17,323 nt of DNA from Anaerobutyricum stercoris (GCA_019116455.1 DXBR01000123.1:1-17323), one strand, 5' to 3'; shown: positions 6,601-13,721, numbered from the stretch's first letter. Program-made: numbers and translations. Notes: generated from the letters alone by a model not told the origin.

Positions 6601-7876
6601 TTTCAACTATTATGACCGGGCTTTCTGTAAAATAACTTCGGGCTCCCCATATTTTCCCGGGCTCCTGATTATAGATAAATGCTTTAAGCTCCGGCGGAGT
6701 ATTATCAAGGGTATAAGTCGGGCCCTCATACGCGCTTCCGTCCATACAGAAATCTGTCTCACTGTTTTCTTGCGCCGTCAGTCTGTTTCCTGCTTTATCT
6801 TCATATTCAATATGAAATTGATAATGTCCTTCTTCCTCCCATTGATACTGAAGAATAAATGTATTTCCTTTTTGTTCCCATTTTCCTCCATTTAGTTTTT
6901 GATTATTTCCACTTTGCCCCCTCTGCTCCCACTGTTTCGCAACATCTTGTTTCCTGCCGCTTTCATAATCTTCTTTAAACACCTTTATTCTCACATCTTC
7001 GGGCGAAAAATAATCTTCTTTTATCTTAATCGTAACCTCTCCTTTTCCAGAAGCAAACACTTCGCAGTCCGATGAGGAAATCCTCTTTATATTTCTCTGG
7101 ATGATACGGTTTACATTTTCCTCAGAAGACTTCGCACTGCTGATCCCTCTGCAATTGCCATAGATAACGGACAACTCCGGTTCCTCCCTGTCTACCACAA
7201 ATGGCTCGCTCTCAGCCGTATAAACTTGTTCGCTGCTGTTTTCTTCCGTCTTTATTCGACAGGAGAATGCAATCATCCATTTACCCTGCAGGTTAAAATA
7301 GAATTCTACTCTGTTTTCATCCACATACCAGTCTTGAATCTTATAACTGCCATCCTCACTGCTTTCTCTGTCAATTCCTGCTTCTTCCTCCGCCACATTG
7401 TCAAGCGGAACCGCCCGCAGCATAATTTCTCCTTTTTCCACCCATTCTTTTTCCACTGATATTTTCCCGTATATGCCTTCATTATAATAATTGATGTTTT
7501 CCACCAGATTACATTTATCTGACGGCAGAATGATTATCTCCGGTACCGTGTCCGCCGCTGTCGGCATTTCTCTTGCCGATACGGAAAACATATTTGCTTT
7601 TACTGGCCTATTTTTTACTGATGCCAGCTCCGTGCGGCTACATCCCGCAGTAAAACAAATACCGGACACACAGACGCAGATGAGCACCTTCATCCTTTTT
7701 CTATACTGTTTTTTCCATTCTCTTTTTCTTTTCCATTTTTTAAAAAAATACCAAAATGCTTCGTATATTTTTACTTTCCAGAATATATACGACGCTGCCG
7801 CCGCAAACAAGATCATTCCTGCATATCCGCAGAGTTCCAGATACCGCCATATCTCTATTTTTGCCACAATATGCAT
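3632..7876 (-). CDS. Large membrane-anchored protein with tandem Ig-like repeats
   Basis: A protein of 1,414 residues. Two N-terminal membrane segments (about 15-34 and 63-79) flank a very basic cytosolic loop (KKWKRKREWKKQYRKR, 46-61). A long extracellular part follows, then a C-terminal membrane helix (about 1386-1409) and the short tail YRKLF. The second segment ends in CFTAGC, a poor lipobox-like site. The outer part is built of bacterial Ig-like units joined by D-x-T-x-P motifs (near 229, 391, 510, 770, 872, 974 and 1248), with DxAGN turns at about 360, 752, 854, 957, 1067 and 1332. Such repeats occur in surface and adhesion proteins. It starts 17 bases after the kinase gene, so both are probably one operon. 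The ATG at 7876 has only a weak ribosome site (GGGG, 11 bases away). Ligand and function are unknown. Confidence 0.85.
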   Translation of the reverse strand: MHIVAKIEIWRYLELCGYAGMILFAAAASYIFWKVKIYEAFWYFFKKWKRKREWKKQYRKRMKVLICVCVSGICFTAGCSRTELASVKNRPVKANMFSVSAREMPTAADTVPEIIILPSDKCNLVENINYYNEGIYGKISVEKEWVEKGEIMLRAVPLDNVAEEEAGIDRESSEDGSYKIQDWYVDENRVEFYFNLQGKWMIAFSCRIKTEENSSEQVYTAESEPFVVDREEPELSVIYGNCRGISSAKSSEENVNRIIQRNIKRISSSDCEVFASGKGEVTIKIKEDYFSPEDVRIKVFKEDYESGRKQDVAKQWEQRGQSGNNQKLNGGKWEQKGNTFILQYQWEEEGHYQFHIEYEDKAGNRLTAQENSETDFCMDGSAYEGPTYTLDNTPPELKAFIYNQEPGKIWGARSYFTESPVIIVEIEEENFNQQDFSFQNVMTRADRRQIRPLCSEDDYAIVWASSYEKGKRRNRAVIALKEEANYTFSGWVTDGCGQKSSVQEGQCTYDTTPPEIMIRIKGQDFFAPYETYQYFGRKKMIVSVTAKDDISGVQAIMHKEGREESEGSEAVISSNEKTDVLKDDLSEYYTDIVVSQQDFKGTIFIWAKNFAGQKSREVNSPGMILASPSMHQNSSGITLELSEADYTDEKKKVKYYRGPITITAKGTDSYAGIREFTLDIRDQRRHKQEKAVSEEEQPSRGQESGWLDSDWQNKNQKKDIVYEKMLTMHVKAEDFQDTGEKKPLKIGATLIDNAGNQTSEKYKEYRVVTDSQKPEVGVVYDTDDAENGQYYNCTRTATVTVRDRNFNPHAVRWDISGSNQNYQIGRWTGEGELHQCQVTFAEEGKNYRIKLEVEDYAGNKTVWDEDHNFTIDKTPPVIEMAIDAGNAENEIYYRSPQKITFHVKDKNIDPESAAVYFQNRRKKGKTISLTHTESNHYIATQMYKKDGEYRLYFQCTDLAGNVSKSEQALRFVIDRTAPEIQVDGAADNMAYTGKVCPSVTVRDKNLADGLVNVKLEKIDGAVNRAIDGVADGASASGVSAVIAKYTWVNFPYNEEADGVYRLQAYAEDLAGNHSTLGKGIVFTVNRFGSVYVLQDGLETILKRGYMRKPEGIVITEYSVNPVDTRITILKDNQSWRELYLGDIPSEKESAQEMTQRYHQPAAKSKIESLWQRETRDGKYAVLTGKAVSGERSGWYVKRHFISERNFREEGTYQITLESSGYIMKNGKRNIIKETSSTLRGKTIYFTVDKTPPAVQIGGLEKEYYEEETHPFVITVMDNFAFAHMDLTIRREDADEKEETIRITPDDLESNQSVVKELKAYEGRQTISYQAWDAAGNCLDSEKAGEEISCVVLSREMAEKRKSNVKSELGEAKDWGETENPRRGTAGLISQIAGLLLAVLGLAAAAGAAGYRKLF

Positions 7877-7893
7877 ACTGTTCTCTACCCCAT

Positions 7894-9717
7894 TTATCCT
7901 CCTCCCTGCTTTAAGGCCATTGCCGCCAGAGCATTTTTTCTGCCAGCATCTATGACAAGATTTTTCAGATTATCGATTTCTTCTTTTGCTCTGAATTTCT
8001 CCAGTATGTCGATTCTGCCAAAATAATTTTTTTCCGAGCCATCTGCTGCCTTGCTCTCTTCCGTCTGTTTTTCATTTCTTTCACCCCAGTCTGCTTCCTC
8101 CCCTGTCTCTTCTCTTATTACATAAATTTTATCCAGTTCTTTCTGTATTCTCTCACTGGATATTCTCCCCTCTTTCTGGAATTGAACGGCAAAACCTGCA
8201 AGCTCCACCGCCACTTCCACTGATACCATGTAGGCTGCGGCCGCCTGAGAGGACGAGCTGCTTTCCCGGAGTGTGATATCATTTAAACTGCTCAGAGTGT
8301 TAAAAAAATCAACATATCCGGGCTCTTGCTGTTCGCCGCTTCTATCCTCTCCCGATGTCAGAAATGTATTATAATAAGAACATATGCGTGCATATAAATA
8401 CGCTCTTTTTCTTTGGGCTTCCTCTATACCTCCTGAAAGCTTACGGGCCGCATCTTCAAACCATACCTGCGCAGCTTTTTTCCCTTCTATAGTATTCATA
8501 TAGAAAAAATATCCAATTCCTATGTGGTAACAAAATGCGCCATAGGTTTCCGGGTTCTTCTGTCGCAATATCTCAAGTACCGGCGTTCCTCCGCCGCCTT
8601 TCCCTGCCATTTCCAGTATATTCATCAGTTCCGCTGCTTCCTTCACTGTAAAATCATTAACTTTTACATATTGCTTCAGCAAACTTTCATAAATCATGCT
8701 GTTTGCAGGCGATATTTCCAGGGCCTCGATATAATTCTCCGCCCTGACGTCGCTGTCTGAAGCTCGTTCTGCCTGTCTCACATAAACAACGATGGCATCT
8801 CTAATGATATCTCTGATGATGTTCCGGCAAAAAAGAGAAAGGAATCCACTTATTGCCATTCCTGCGGCAAGACAAAGAAAAAAACAGATTTTTTTCTTCT
8901 CTTTTCTTCTATATATTTTTGTACTTTCTTCCAGATGTTCGATCGCATATCCGGCTTCCTGACAGTTTTGATAACGCTCCGCCGGGTTGGGCCGGGTACA
9001 GGTCAAAATAAACTCTTCCAGAGCGGGAGAGAATCCCGGATCCCACCTGCGTATAGGGCAGATCTGATAGGGTGGCTGTTCCGGACTTCTTCCGGTCAGA
9101 AGATGATACAATGTTGCCCCCATACAATAGATATCTGTCCTCTCATCACTCTGATCGCCTCCATACTGCTCAGGAGCAGCGTATCCTCTCGTTCCCAGAC
9201 AAATGGTATCTTCCTCATCCGTCTCCCGATATTCCCTCGCCGTGCCAAAATCAATGAGAACAATCTTCCCATCCGGTTTTATTATCACATTGGAAGGCTT
9301 TAAATCTCTGTAAATCACCGGAGGCGTTCTTGTATGCAGATATAAAAGCACCTCGCAAAGCTGCCTTCCCCACTCAATCACTGTGCTTTCATCTATTCTT
9401 CCATATTTGTCCAACAGTTCCTTCAATGTATGCCCGGGAATATATTCCATAATAATCAGCAAAGAATCTTTCTTGACAATAATGTCTATAATCTCCGGCA
9501 GATTCGGATGATCCAGCTCCTTTAAAATATTGGCTTCTCTGATCAATCTCTGTCTGAGCCATTCATAGCACGAGCAGCCCTCCCGGCAGATTTCTTTTAT
9601 GGCCCGCTCTTTTCCCAGAGTCACATGCCGGCTCAGATATACGGTACTCATACCTCCCCTGCCCAGTACGCTGATAATTATATATTTCCCATCGACGATC
9701 TCTCCTGCCGTCAGCAT
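7894..9717 (-). CDS. PknB-like transmembrane Ser/Thr protein kinase
   Basis: A protein of 607 residues. The kinase domain covers about 9-265: glycine loop LGRGGMSTVY (18-27), ATP-binding Lys41 in RAIKEI, probable Glu61 of helix C, catalytic loop YRDLKPSN (136-143; Tyr replaces the His of HRD, as in many bacterial kinases; catalytic Asp138), DFG at 156-158 and YAAPEQY at 179-185. All catalytic residues are present. A basic stretch (KIYRRKEKKK) leads into one membrane helix (about 277-297). The outer part (300-607) is alpha-helical and TPR-like, not PASTA. Hence it should sense something outside and phosphorylate Ser/Thr inside; targets are unknown. No partner phosphatase is in view. GGGGGAGC lies before the ATG at 9717. 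The last codons, GGA GGA GGA TAA, also look like a ribosome site. Confidence 0.92.
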   Translation of the reverse strand: MLTAGEIVDGKYIIISVLGRGGMSTVYLSRHVTLGKERAIKEICREGCSCYEWLRQRLIREANILKELDHPNLPEIIDIIVKKDSLLIIMEYIPGHTLKELLDKYGRIDESTVIEWGRQLCEVLLYLHTRTPPVIYRDLKPSNVIIKPDGKIVLIDFGTAREYRETDEEDTICLGTRGYAAPEQYGGDQSDERTDIYCMGATLYHLLTGRSPEQPPYQICPIRRWDPGFSPALEEFILTCTRPNPAERYQNCQEAGYAIEHLEESTKIYRRKEKKKICFFLCLAAGMAISGFLSLFCRNIIRDIIRDAIVVYVRQAERASDSDVRAENYIEALEISPANSMIYESLLKQYVKVNDFTVKEAAELMNILEMAGKGGGGTPVLEILRQKNPETYGAFCYHIGIGYFFYMNTIEGKKAAQVWFEDAARKLSGGIEEAQRKRAYLYARICSYYNTFLTSGEDRSGEQQEPGYVDFFNTLSSLNDITLRESSSSSQAAAAYMVSVEVAVELAGFAVQFQKEGRISSERIQKELDKIYVIREETGEEADWGERNEKQTEESKAADGSEKNYFGRIDILEKFRAKEEIDNLKNLVIDAGRKNALAAMALKQGGG

Positions 9718-9745
9718 TTACAGCTCCCCCTTCCAGTGGTATACT
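9717..9745 (+). promoter_or_regulatory. Promoter of ndpA, overlapping the kinase start
   Basis: TTTACA (9717-9722), a 17-base spacer and TATACT (9740-9745) on the plus strand, with TGG directly before the -10 (extended -10). The -35 shares base 9717 with the kinase ATG. Polymerase here would occupy the kinase ribosome site region, so divergent interference is possible. For the kinase itself only a weak minus-strand candidate is seen (GTGTCA, 16 bases, TATACC). Confidence 0.65.
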
Positions 9746-9791
9746 AAACTCTCAGACATTGACACAGTAAATGTACAAGGAGTGAATATTT

Positions 9792-10904
9792 ATGATAGCC
9801 AGAGACGATATTATCATCCGAAAAGCGATTTTACATATTCTTGATACCATGCACGGGCAGTGCATCCTCTCTAACACCCTTCTGGACCCGGGTCCGGACT
9901 TATATGAATTTATTCGTAATCATATTTATAAAATAGTCGTCAGCGATGACACGAAGGACTGCGAATTTAATCCGGAGACGTCGCCCATCTACCCTATATT
10001 GACAGCGTGGGATGAATCAGATGAAAAATCTTTTATCGCCACCAGTCAGGCGATTGCCGAGAAACTATATACATCCATGGGAGAAGGGCTGGACATTCCG
10101 GCTGCAGACCTTTTGTTTGTCACCTTCCAGGCAGAGGGCGTCATCTATCTGGCGCTTCTGAAAATGAACTACAAAGAAAGCTATACCCACGAAATCTCTG
10201 TTTCGGACATCCCTGCTGCTGGCTTTTTTTCTGATACAGATATTGAGTCTGATACAGATGTTTCCTCTGGAGCCACATCCAAGGAAGAACCAGCCACAAC
10301 AGAAATCCGCGCTGATATCGTAAAATCCAGGGCGCTGCTTCCTGCATCCGGCACAAGAATTCCGGAGGCTATCATCATTAATCTTGATGATATGCACATC
10401 AAGCTTCTCGAGAAACGCTATGAAGTCAACGGAGAAAAGGTATTTTATCTCTCTGAAAACTTCCTCGTCTGCCATACCAGCCTTCCACCTAAGAGAAAGC
10501 TTAATATTCTCACAAAGGTGATCAACACCATATCTAACAAATATGACGGCGCTGACCTGAAGACGAAGATGGATACAAAAAGCGCTCTTCAAAAAGAATA
10601 TGTGGACCGGCAGTCTTTCGACGTCGAAGAAATCGGCAATCGGCTTTTCGGAAACAGCCCGGAGAAGAAATCCGAATTTGATGAGAAGATGGAACAATAT
10701 GATTTGCAATTTGATAACTTTACCGTTACCAACGAATCAACTGTGAAGAAGCTGGAGAAACAGATTATGGTGACAGACAGCGGCATTGAGATCTCCATAC
10801 CTATGGAGACCTATAATAAACTCGCCAATCTGGAAGTTCAGACAGACGTTACCGGCAAAACCACTATTATTATCAAAAATATAGATAATCTGATTTTAAA
10901 ATAA
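9792..10904 (+). CDS. Nucleoid-associated protein, NdpA/YejK family
   Basis: A protein of 370 residues. The N-terminus MIARDDIIIRKAILHILDT and the segment DLLFVTFQAEGVIYLALLKMNYKESY fit the 37-kDa nucleoid-associated family (NdpA; YejK in E. coli), which binds DNA or the nucleoid; its precise role in Firmicutes is unclear. An acidic, low-complexity insert lies at 145-172 (SDTDIESDTDVSSG). The rest contains the conserved EAIIINLDDMHIKLLEKRYEVNG. AAGGAG lies 10 bases before the ATG. It is the only plus-strand gene in the window, diverging from the kinase operon and converging on but. The family call is by pattern recall, not by search. Confidence 0.8.
   Translation: MIARDDIIIRKAILHILDTMHGQCILSNTLLDPGPDLYEFIRNHIYKIVVSDDTKDCEFNPETSPIYPILTAWDESDEKSFIATSQAIAEKLYTSMGEGLDIPAADLLFVTFQAEGVIYLALLKMNYKESYTHEISVSDIPAAGFFSDTDIESDTDVSSGATSKEEPATTEIRADIVKSRALLPASGTRIPEAIIINLDDMHIKLLEKRYEVNGEKVFYLSENFLVCHTSLPPKRKLNILTKVINTISNKYDGADLKTKMDTKSALQKEYVDRQSFDVEEIGNRLFGNSPEKKSEFDEKMEQYDLQFDNFTVTNESTVKKLEKQIMVTDSGIEISIPMETYNKLANLEVQTDVTGKTTIIIKNIDNLILK
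10230..10265 (+). repeat. 18-bp tandem repeat in the acidic insert of ndpA
   Basis: TCTGATACAGAT occurs at 10230-10241 and again at 10248-10259 with an 18-base period, encoding SDTDIE then SDTDVS. It is a small in-frame duplication in the linker of the nucleoid-associated protein and probably varies in copy number between strains. Confidence 0.7.
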
Positions 10905-10940
10905 TACTCTGTTCTCAGCATAAGAATAGAATACAGCAAA

Positions 10941-10980
10941 ATATCCCCTTACACGATTTCTCTTCTGTGTAAGGGGATAT
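10941..10980. terminator. Bidirectional terminator between ndpA and but
   Basis: A perfect 14-bp stem, ATATCCCCTTACAC (10941-10954) with GTGTAAGGGGATAT (10967-10980), and a 12-base loop. On the minus strand it runs into TTTTG. On the plus strand it is followed by TATATTCTC, a weaker tract. It lies 36 bases after the ndpA stop and about 75 bases after the but stop, so it probably serves both convergent genes. Confidence 0.85.
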
Positions 10981-11055
10981 TATATTCTCGCTTCATTCAG
11001 GCAGGAGTCAAACTAGCTATAATAATATGAATCCACGCTGTTCAAAACGATTTTA

Positions 11056-12396
11056 TTATTTATTGCTTCTTCTCCAGATTTTCATCTTCTCAGCTTCTGC
11101 GATAAGTTCATCTCTGAAATCCGGATGAGCGATGCTGATTAAAGCTTCTGCTCTCTCCCATGTGGACAGACCTTTCAGGCATACCTTACCGTATTCTGTT
11201 ACCACATAATGTGTATTCGGACGGGTATCAGTAACGATAGAACCTTCTGCGAGAGTCGGACGGATTCTGGAATGCATCACACCGTCTTTGGATGTAAAGG
11301 TGGAAGAACAGCAGATGAAGCTCTTGCCGCCTTTGGATGCATAAGCGCCCAATACAAAGTCAAGCTGTCCGCCTGCTCCGCTGATCTGTTTTGTTCCGGC
11401 ACTCTCTGCGTTTACCTGACCGTACAGGTCAATATCTACCGCATTGTTAATGGAAATAAAATTATCAAGTTTGGAAATAGTAGCCGTGCTGTTGGTATAG
11501 TTTACCGGTGCGCTCATACATTCCGGATTATCATCCAGATAATCATACATTTTCTGTGTACCGGCGCCAAAAGCATATACCTGACGTCCACGGTCGATAG
11601 ATTTCCTTGCTCCGGTGATCTTTCCTGCCTTTGCAATATCTACAAAGGCATCAACGTACATCTCTGTATGTACACCTAAATCTTTCAGGTCAGATTCGGC
11701 AATCATGGAACCAACAGTATTTGGCATACCACCGATACCGAGCTGCAGACAGGCGCCGTCAGGAATCTCTTCCACGATTAATTTTGCTACGGCCTTATCC
11801 ACATCTGTAGGCGCTCCTCCTGCTCCCAGCTGTCCCATTTCCGGATTAGAACCTTCTACAATGTAATCTACCTCAGAAATATGGATGCCTTCTTCATATC
11901 CGCCAAGACAACGAGGCATCTTCTCATTTACTTCTACGATGATAACATCTGAAATCTCGCAAACTGCTTTCATATGGGAAGCGTTTGGTCCGAAGTTGAA
12001 AAATCCGTGTTTATCCATCGGAGCAACCTGGAACATAGCAACATTGATATGGCCGATATTTTCTCTGTAATAGCGTGGAAGCTCAGAATACCGAACCGGC
12101 GCATAATATGCAAATCCCTGATTCACTGCCTTTCTCTCAATTCCACTCATATGCCAGGAATTCCATGTAAAATGCTCTGCTACATTGTCCACCTTGAAAA
12201 TCTCCGGAACCCATAATAAGATACCGCCACGTACTTTTACATTCTCCAGTTCGTCTGCTCTGGCAGCGAGAGCTGCATCCAACGCAACAGGCGTACCAGT
12301 TGTCCATCCATAGTCCACCCAATCGTTAGAATTCACAACTTTTACAGCTTCTTCTGCTGTCACAAGCTTCTTTGCGTACTCTTTAATATAGCTCAT
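11056..12396 (-). CDS. but: Butyryl-CoA:acetate CoA-transferase
   Basis: A protein of 446 residues from the ATG at 12396, chosen because AAGGAGGAGACGC precedes it and the family starts MSYI-EY; a further ATG at 12456 lies inside the promoter. It moves CoA from butyryl-CoA to acetate, releasing butyrate, the last step of butyrate formation in many gut Lachnospiraceae. The blocks AEHFTWNSWHMSG (73-85) and AFVDIAKAG (250-258), used to recognise the but family, are both present. Glu245 in GVHTEMYVD is the likely CoA-thioester Glu by analogy with 4-hydroxybutyrate CoA-transferase. GAGGQLDFVLGAY (340-352) is the CoA-binding Gly-rich region. Close relatives act on 4-hydroxybutyrate or propionate, but the nearby hbd-bcd-etf genes support butyrate. 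It has a strong promoter of its own. Confidence 0.92.
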   Translation of the reverse strand: MSYIKEYAKKLVTAEEAVKVVNSNDWVDYGWTTGTPVALDAALAARADELENVKVRGGILLWVPEIFKVDNVAEHFTWNSWHMSGIERKAVNQGFAYYAPVRYSELPRYYRENIGHINVAMFQVAPMDKHGFFNFGPNASHMKAVCEISDVIIVEVNEKMPRCLGGYEEGIHISEVDYIVEGSNPEMGQLGAGGAPTDVDKAVAKLIVEEIPDGACLQLGIGGMPNTVGSMIAESDLKDLGVHTEMYVDAFVDIAKAGKITGARKSIDRGRQVYAFGAGTQKMYDYLDDNPECMSAPVNYTNSTATISKLDNFISINNAVDIDLYGQVNAESAGTKQISGAGGQLDFVLGAYASKGGKSFICCSSTFTSKDGVMHSRIRPTLAEGSIVTDTRPNTHYVVTEYGKVCLKGLSTWERAEALISIAHPDFRDELIAEAEKMKIWRRSNK

Positions 12397-12446
12397 GCGT
12401 CTCCTCCTTGAAATATTCACAAAATTCGAAAAATTTTCATAGCTAT

Positions 12447-12475
12447 ATTTTACCATTGTTATAAATTGTGGTCAA
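12447..12475 (-). promoter_or_regulatory. Promoter of but
   Basis: TTGACC (12470-12475), a 17-base spacer and TAAAAT (12447-12452) on the minus strand, close to consensus. The predicted start is near 12440. The early leader holds the inverted repeat AAAATT-N5-AATTTT (12421-12437), a possible operator. It lies immediately after the stop of the LytTR regulator gene, in the same direction. Confidence 0.8.
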
Positions 12476-12482
12476 CCTTGAA

Positions 12483-13253
12483 CTATTTCTTCCGCCCTGT
12501 AATTCTTTCTTTTTCTGTAATTTTCACACGGTCCTCAGGCAAAATATTCACATTATTTTTATATTTTTTTGAAATCGGGATAACAAATCTTTCATCAATA
12601 TAGAGGAGATCCTGTGATAAATCCAGCCTGCTTATATGCATGAAATTCACAATATAGCTTCGATGACAGCGAACAAAATATTCCGGCAGAACCTTTTCCA
12701 TCTCACGCAGCGAACCATAGAATGACAGCTCTTCCTGACCAGAGTGTAAAATCAGCTTCTTCTCTCTGGCCTCCAGATATAAAATCTGTGTATAGTGAAA
12801 ATATCTTCTCTCTTCACCGATGCGGACAAACAATCTGTGGGTATACATTTCCCTCTCTCTCCGTCTGTAGTGGTACGTCAGCACCTGGCGTATGGCTTCG
12901 AGGGCTCTCTGTCTGTTTACTGGCTGCATCAGCAGCATTATTGGATGCAAAGAAGGTACCAGATATCGCTCCGGCGATATCCTGGGACTGGCAATAATCA
13001 GAAGCTCCGCCTCCGGAAATATATTTCGGAGTCTTTTTAGTTCTGATAAGTCCTCTTCGCTGCTTATCTCAAAAATAAGTATATCCCAGGAATGACCATG
13101 TTCAGCCGTTCTTTCTGTCTGCTTTCTCAAAGATGCCCCATATATATCACAGACCTGCATCTCTGCTCCCATCATACCTGTACAATATCCGCAAAGCTTA
13201 TGTAGTATATCTGCTTCTTTCTTCTTATGACAAAAAATCAAAACTGAAATCAT
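12483..13253 (-). CDS. LytTR-family transcriptional regulator with degenerate receiver domain
   Basis: A protein of 256 residues. The LytTR DNA-binding domain covers about 141-236: LFVRIGEERRYFHYTQILYLEA, then YGSLREMEKVLPEYFVRCHRSYIVN and FVIPISKKYKNNV. Residues 1-125 look like a response-regulator receiver, but the site is lost: Glu62 sits where the phospho-Asp should be (ILIFEIS), the N-terminal acidic pair is replaced by CHK, and the conserved Lys is Gln110 (LLMQPV). It probably works without phosphorylation, and no sensor kinase is nearby. AGGAG lies 7 bases before the ATG. It stands between the etf operon terminator and but, which suggests, but does not prove, a role in butyrate gene control. 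Confidence 0.92.
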   Translation of the reverse strand: MISVLIFCHKKKEADILHKLCGYCTGMMGAEMQVCDIYGASLRKQTERTAEHGHSWDILIFEISSEEDLSELKRLRNIFPEAELLIIASPRISPERYLVPSLHPIMLLMQPVNRQRALEAIRQVLTYHYRRREREMYTHRLFVRIGEERRYFHYTQILYLEAREKKLILHSGQEELSFYGSLREMEKVLPEYFVRCHRSYIVNFMHISRLDLSQDLLYIDERFVIPISKKYKNNVNILPEDRVKITEKERITGRKK

Positions 13254-13267
13254 TTTTCATCTCCTGT

Positions 13268-13303
13268 ACGGAAGCAAAATATGACTACATCCCCTCCTTC
13301 CGT
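13268..13303 (-). promoter_or_regulatory. Leader hairpin in front of the LytTR regulator
   Basis: In the leader, minus-strand ACGGAAG (13303-13297) can pair perfectly with CTTCCGT (13274-13268), with a 22-base loop that contains GGAGGGG-ATG-TAG (a start codon directly followed by a stop). The stem ends about 3 bases before the true ribosome site AGGAG. It might tune translation of the regulator; this is inference. Confidence 0.35.
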
Positions 13304-13335
13304 TCCTGTGCTTCCAAATATCTGTCTGCAAAAAC

Positions 13336-13365
13336 AGTATAACACATTTTTTTACATTTTTACAA
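13336..13365 (-). promoter_or_regulatory. Candidate promoter of the LytTR regulator
   Basis: TATACT (13336-13341) on the minus strand with TTGTAA (13360-13365) at an 18-base spacer. The -10 is good and the -35 moderate; the area is A/T-rich. It predicts a leader of about 75 bases. Confidence 0.5.
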
Positions 13366-13440
13366 AAAATTGACAAAAGATATTATTTTCCTGATAAAGC
13401 AAAAGGGTATGAAAAATTAACACAAAATCTTATTTATTAT

Positions 13441-13478
13441 TTAAACAAAAAGGGACCACAGTCCTTGACTGCAGTCCC
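13441..13478 (-). terminator. Terminator of the hbd-bcd-etfB-etfA operon
   Basis: Minus-strand RNA GGGACUGCAGUC-AAG-GACUGUGGUCCC (13478-13452) folds as a 12-bp helix with two G-U pairs, followed by UUUUUGUUU. The plus-strand copy has mismatches at those two positions, so it acts on the minus strand. It lies 243 bases after the etfA stop. Confidence 0.9.
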
Positions 13479-13721
13479 ATATTGAATGCTGCCGCGCGGT
13501 TTGCACCGGCATATTTTCAATGTTATTCATATTTGTGACAGATCATATCCGAACATCATTTCCTTTTGGATGCCATGCGCCGTATCTGTACGTCACATTT
13601 CTTCCTGAGAAATTGCGATCTGCCTTATTTTATCCTGCGATTCGATGAAAACTAAGAGGAACAGGCCTGTCCGCTTTCTTCTGTTTCACTTTCGAGCCAC
13701 AGTTTCTCATCGCACGATGAA
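13479..13721 (-). other. Long structured, non-coding tail of the etf operon
   Basis: The 243 bases between the etfA stop and the stem of the operon terminator hold no gene with a start and ribosome site. Read on the minus strand they contain several inverted repeats: GTGAC/GTCAC with AGAT/ATCT around 13604-13534, ATTTCT-N5-AGAAAT near 13600, and TTGAA...ATGCCG with CGG...CAT-TCAA at 13520-13482. One frame (13685-13527) reads like a decayed protein or a translated repeat: FLLVFIESQDKIRQIAI, then a TGA, then DTAHGIQKEMMFGYDLSQI and another stop. It could be a repeat element, a small-RNA source or a pseudogene remnant. I cannot decide which. Confidence 0.5.

Noticed and set aside
7631..7693. Alternative lipoprotein start MKVLICVCVSGICFTAGC for the Ig-repeat protein
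   Set aside because: The lipobox is poor (TAGC) and the ribosome site is almost adjacent to the ATG. The upstream start with two membrane segments and a basic loop fits better, though not proven.
12397..12456. Longer but frame starting at 12456
   Set aside because: That ATG lies within the but promoter region upstream of the predicted transcript start, and the extra residues do not fit the family. The ATG at 12396 has a strong ribosome site.
13370..13398. Plus-strand promoter-like TTGACA-N17-GATAAA facing the end of the etf operon
   Set aside because: The -10 is poor, the region is A/T-rich, and no plus-strand gene or terminator follows. An antisense RNA cannot be excluded but is not supported.
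13617..13710. Small minus-strand ORF beginning MRNCGSKVKQKK after etfA
   Set aside because: About 26 codons, no ribosome site and no family resemblance. Treated as part of the non-coding tail.
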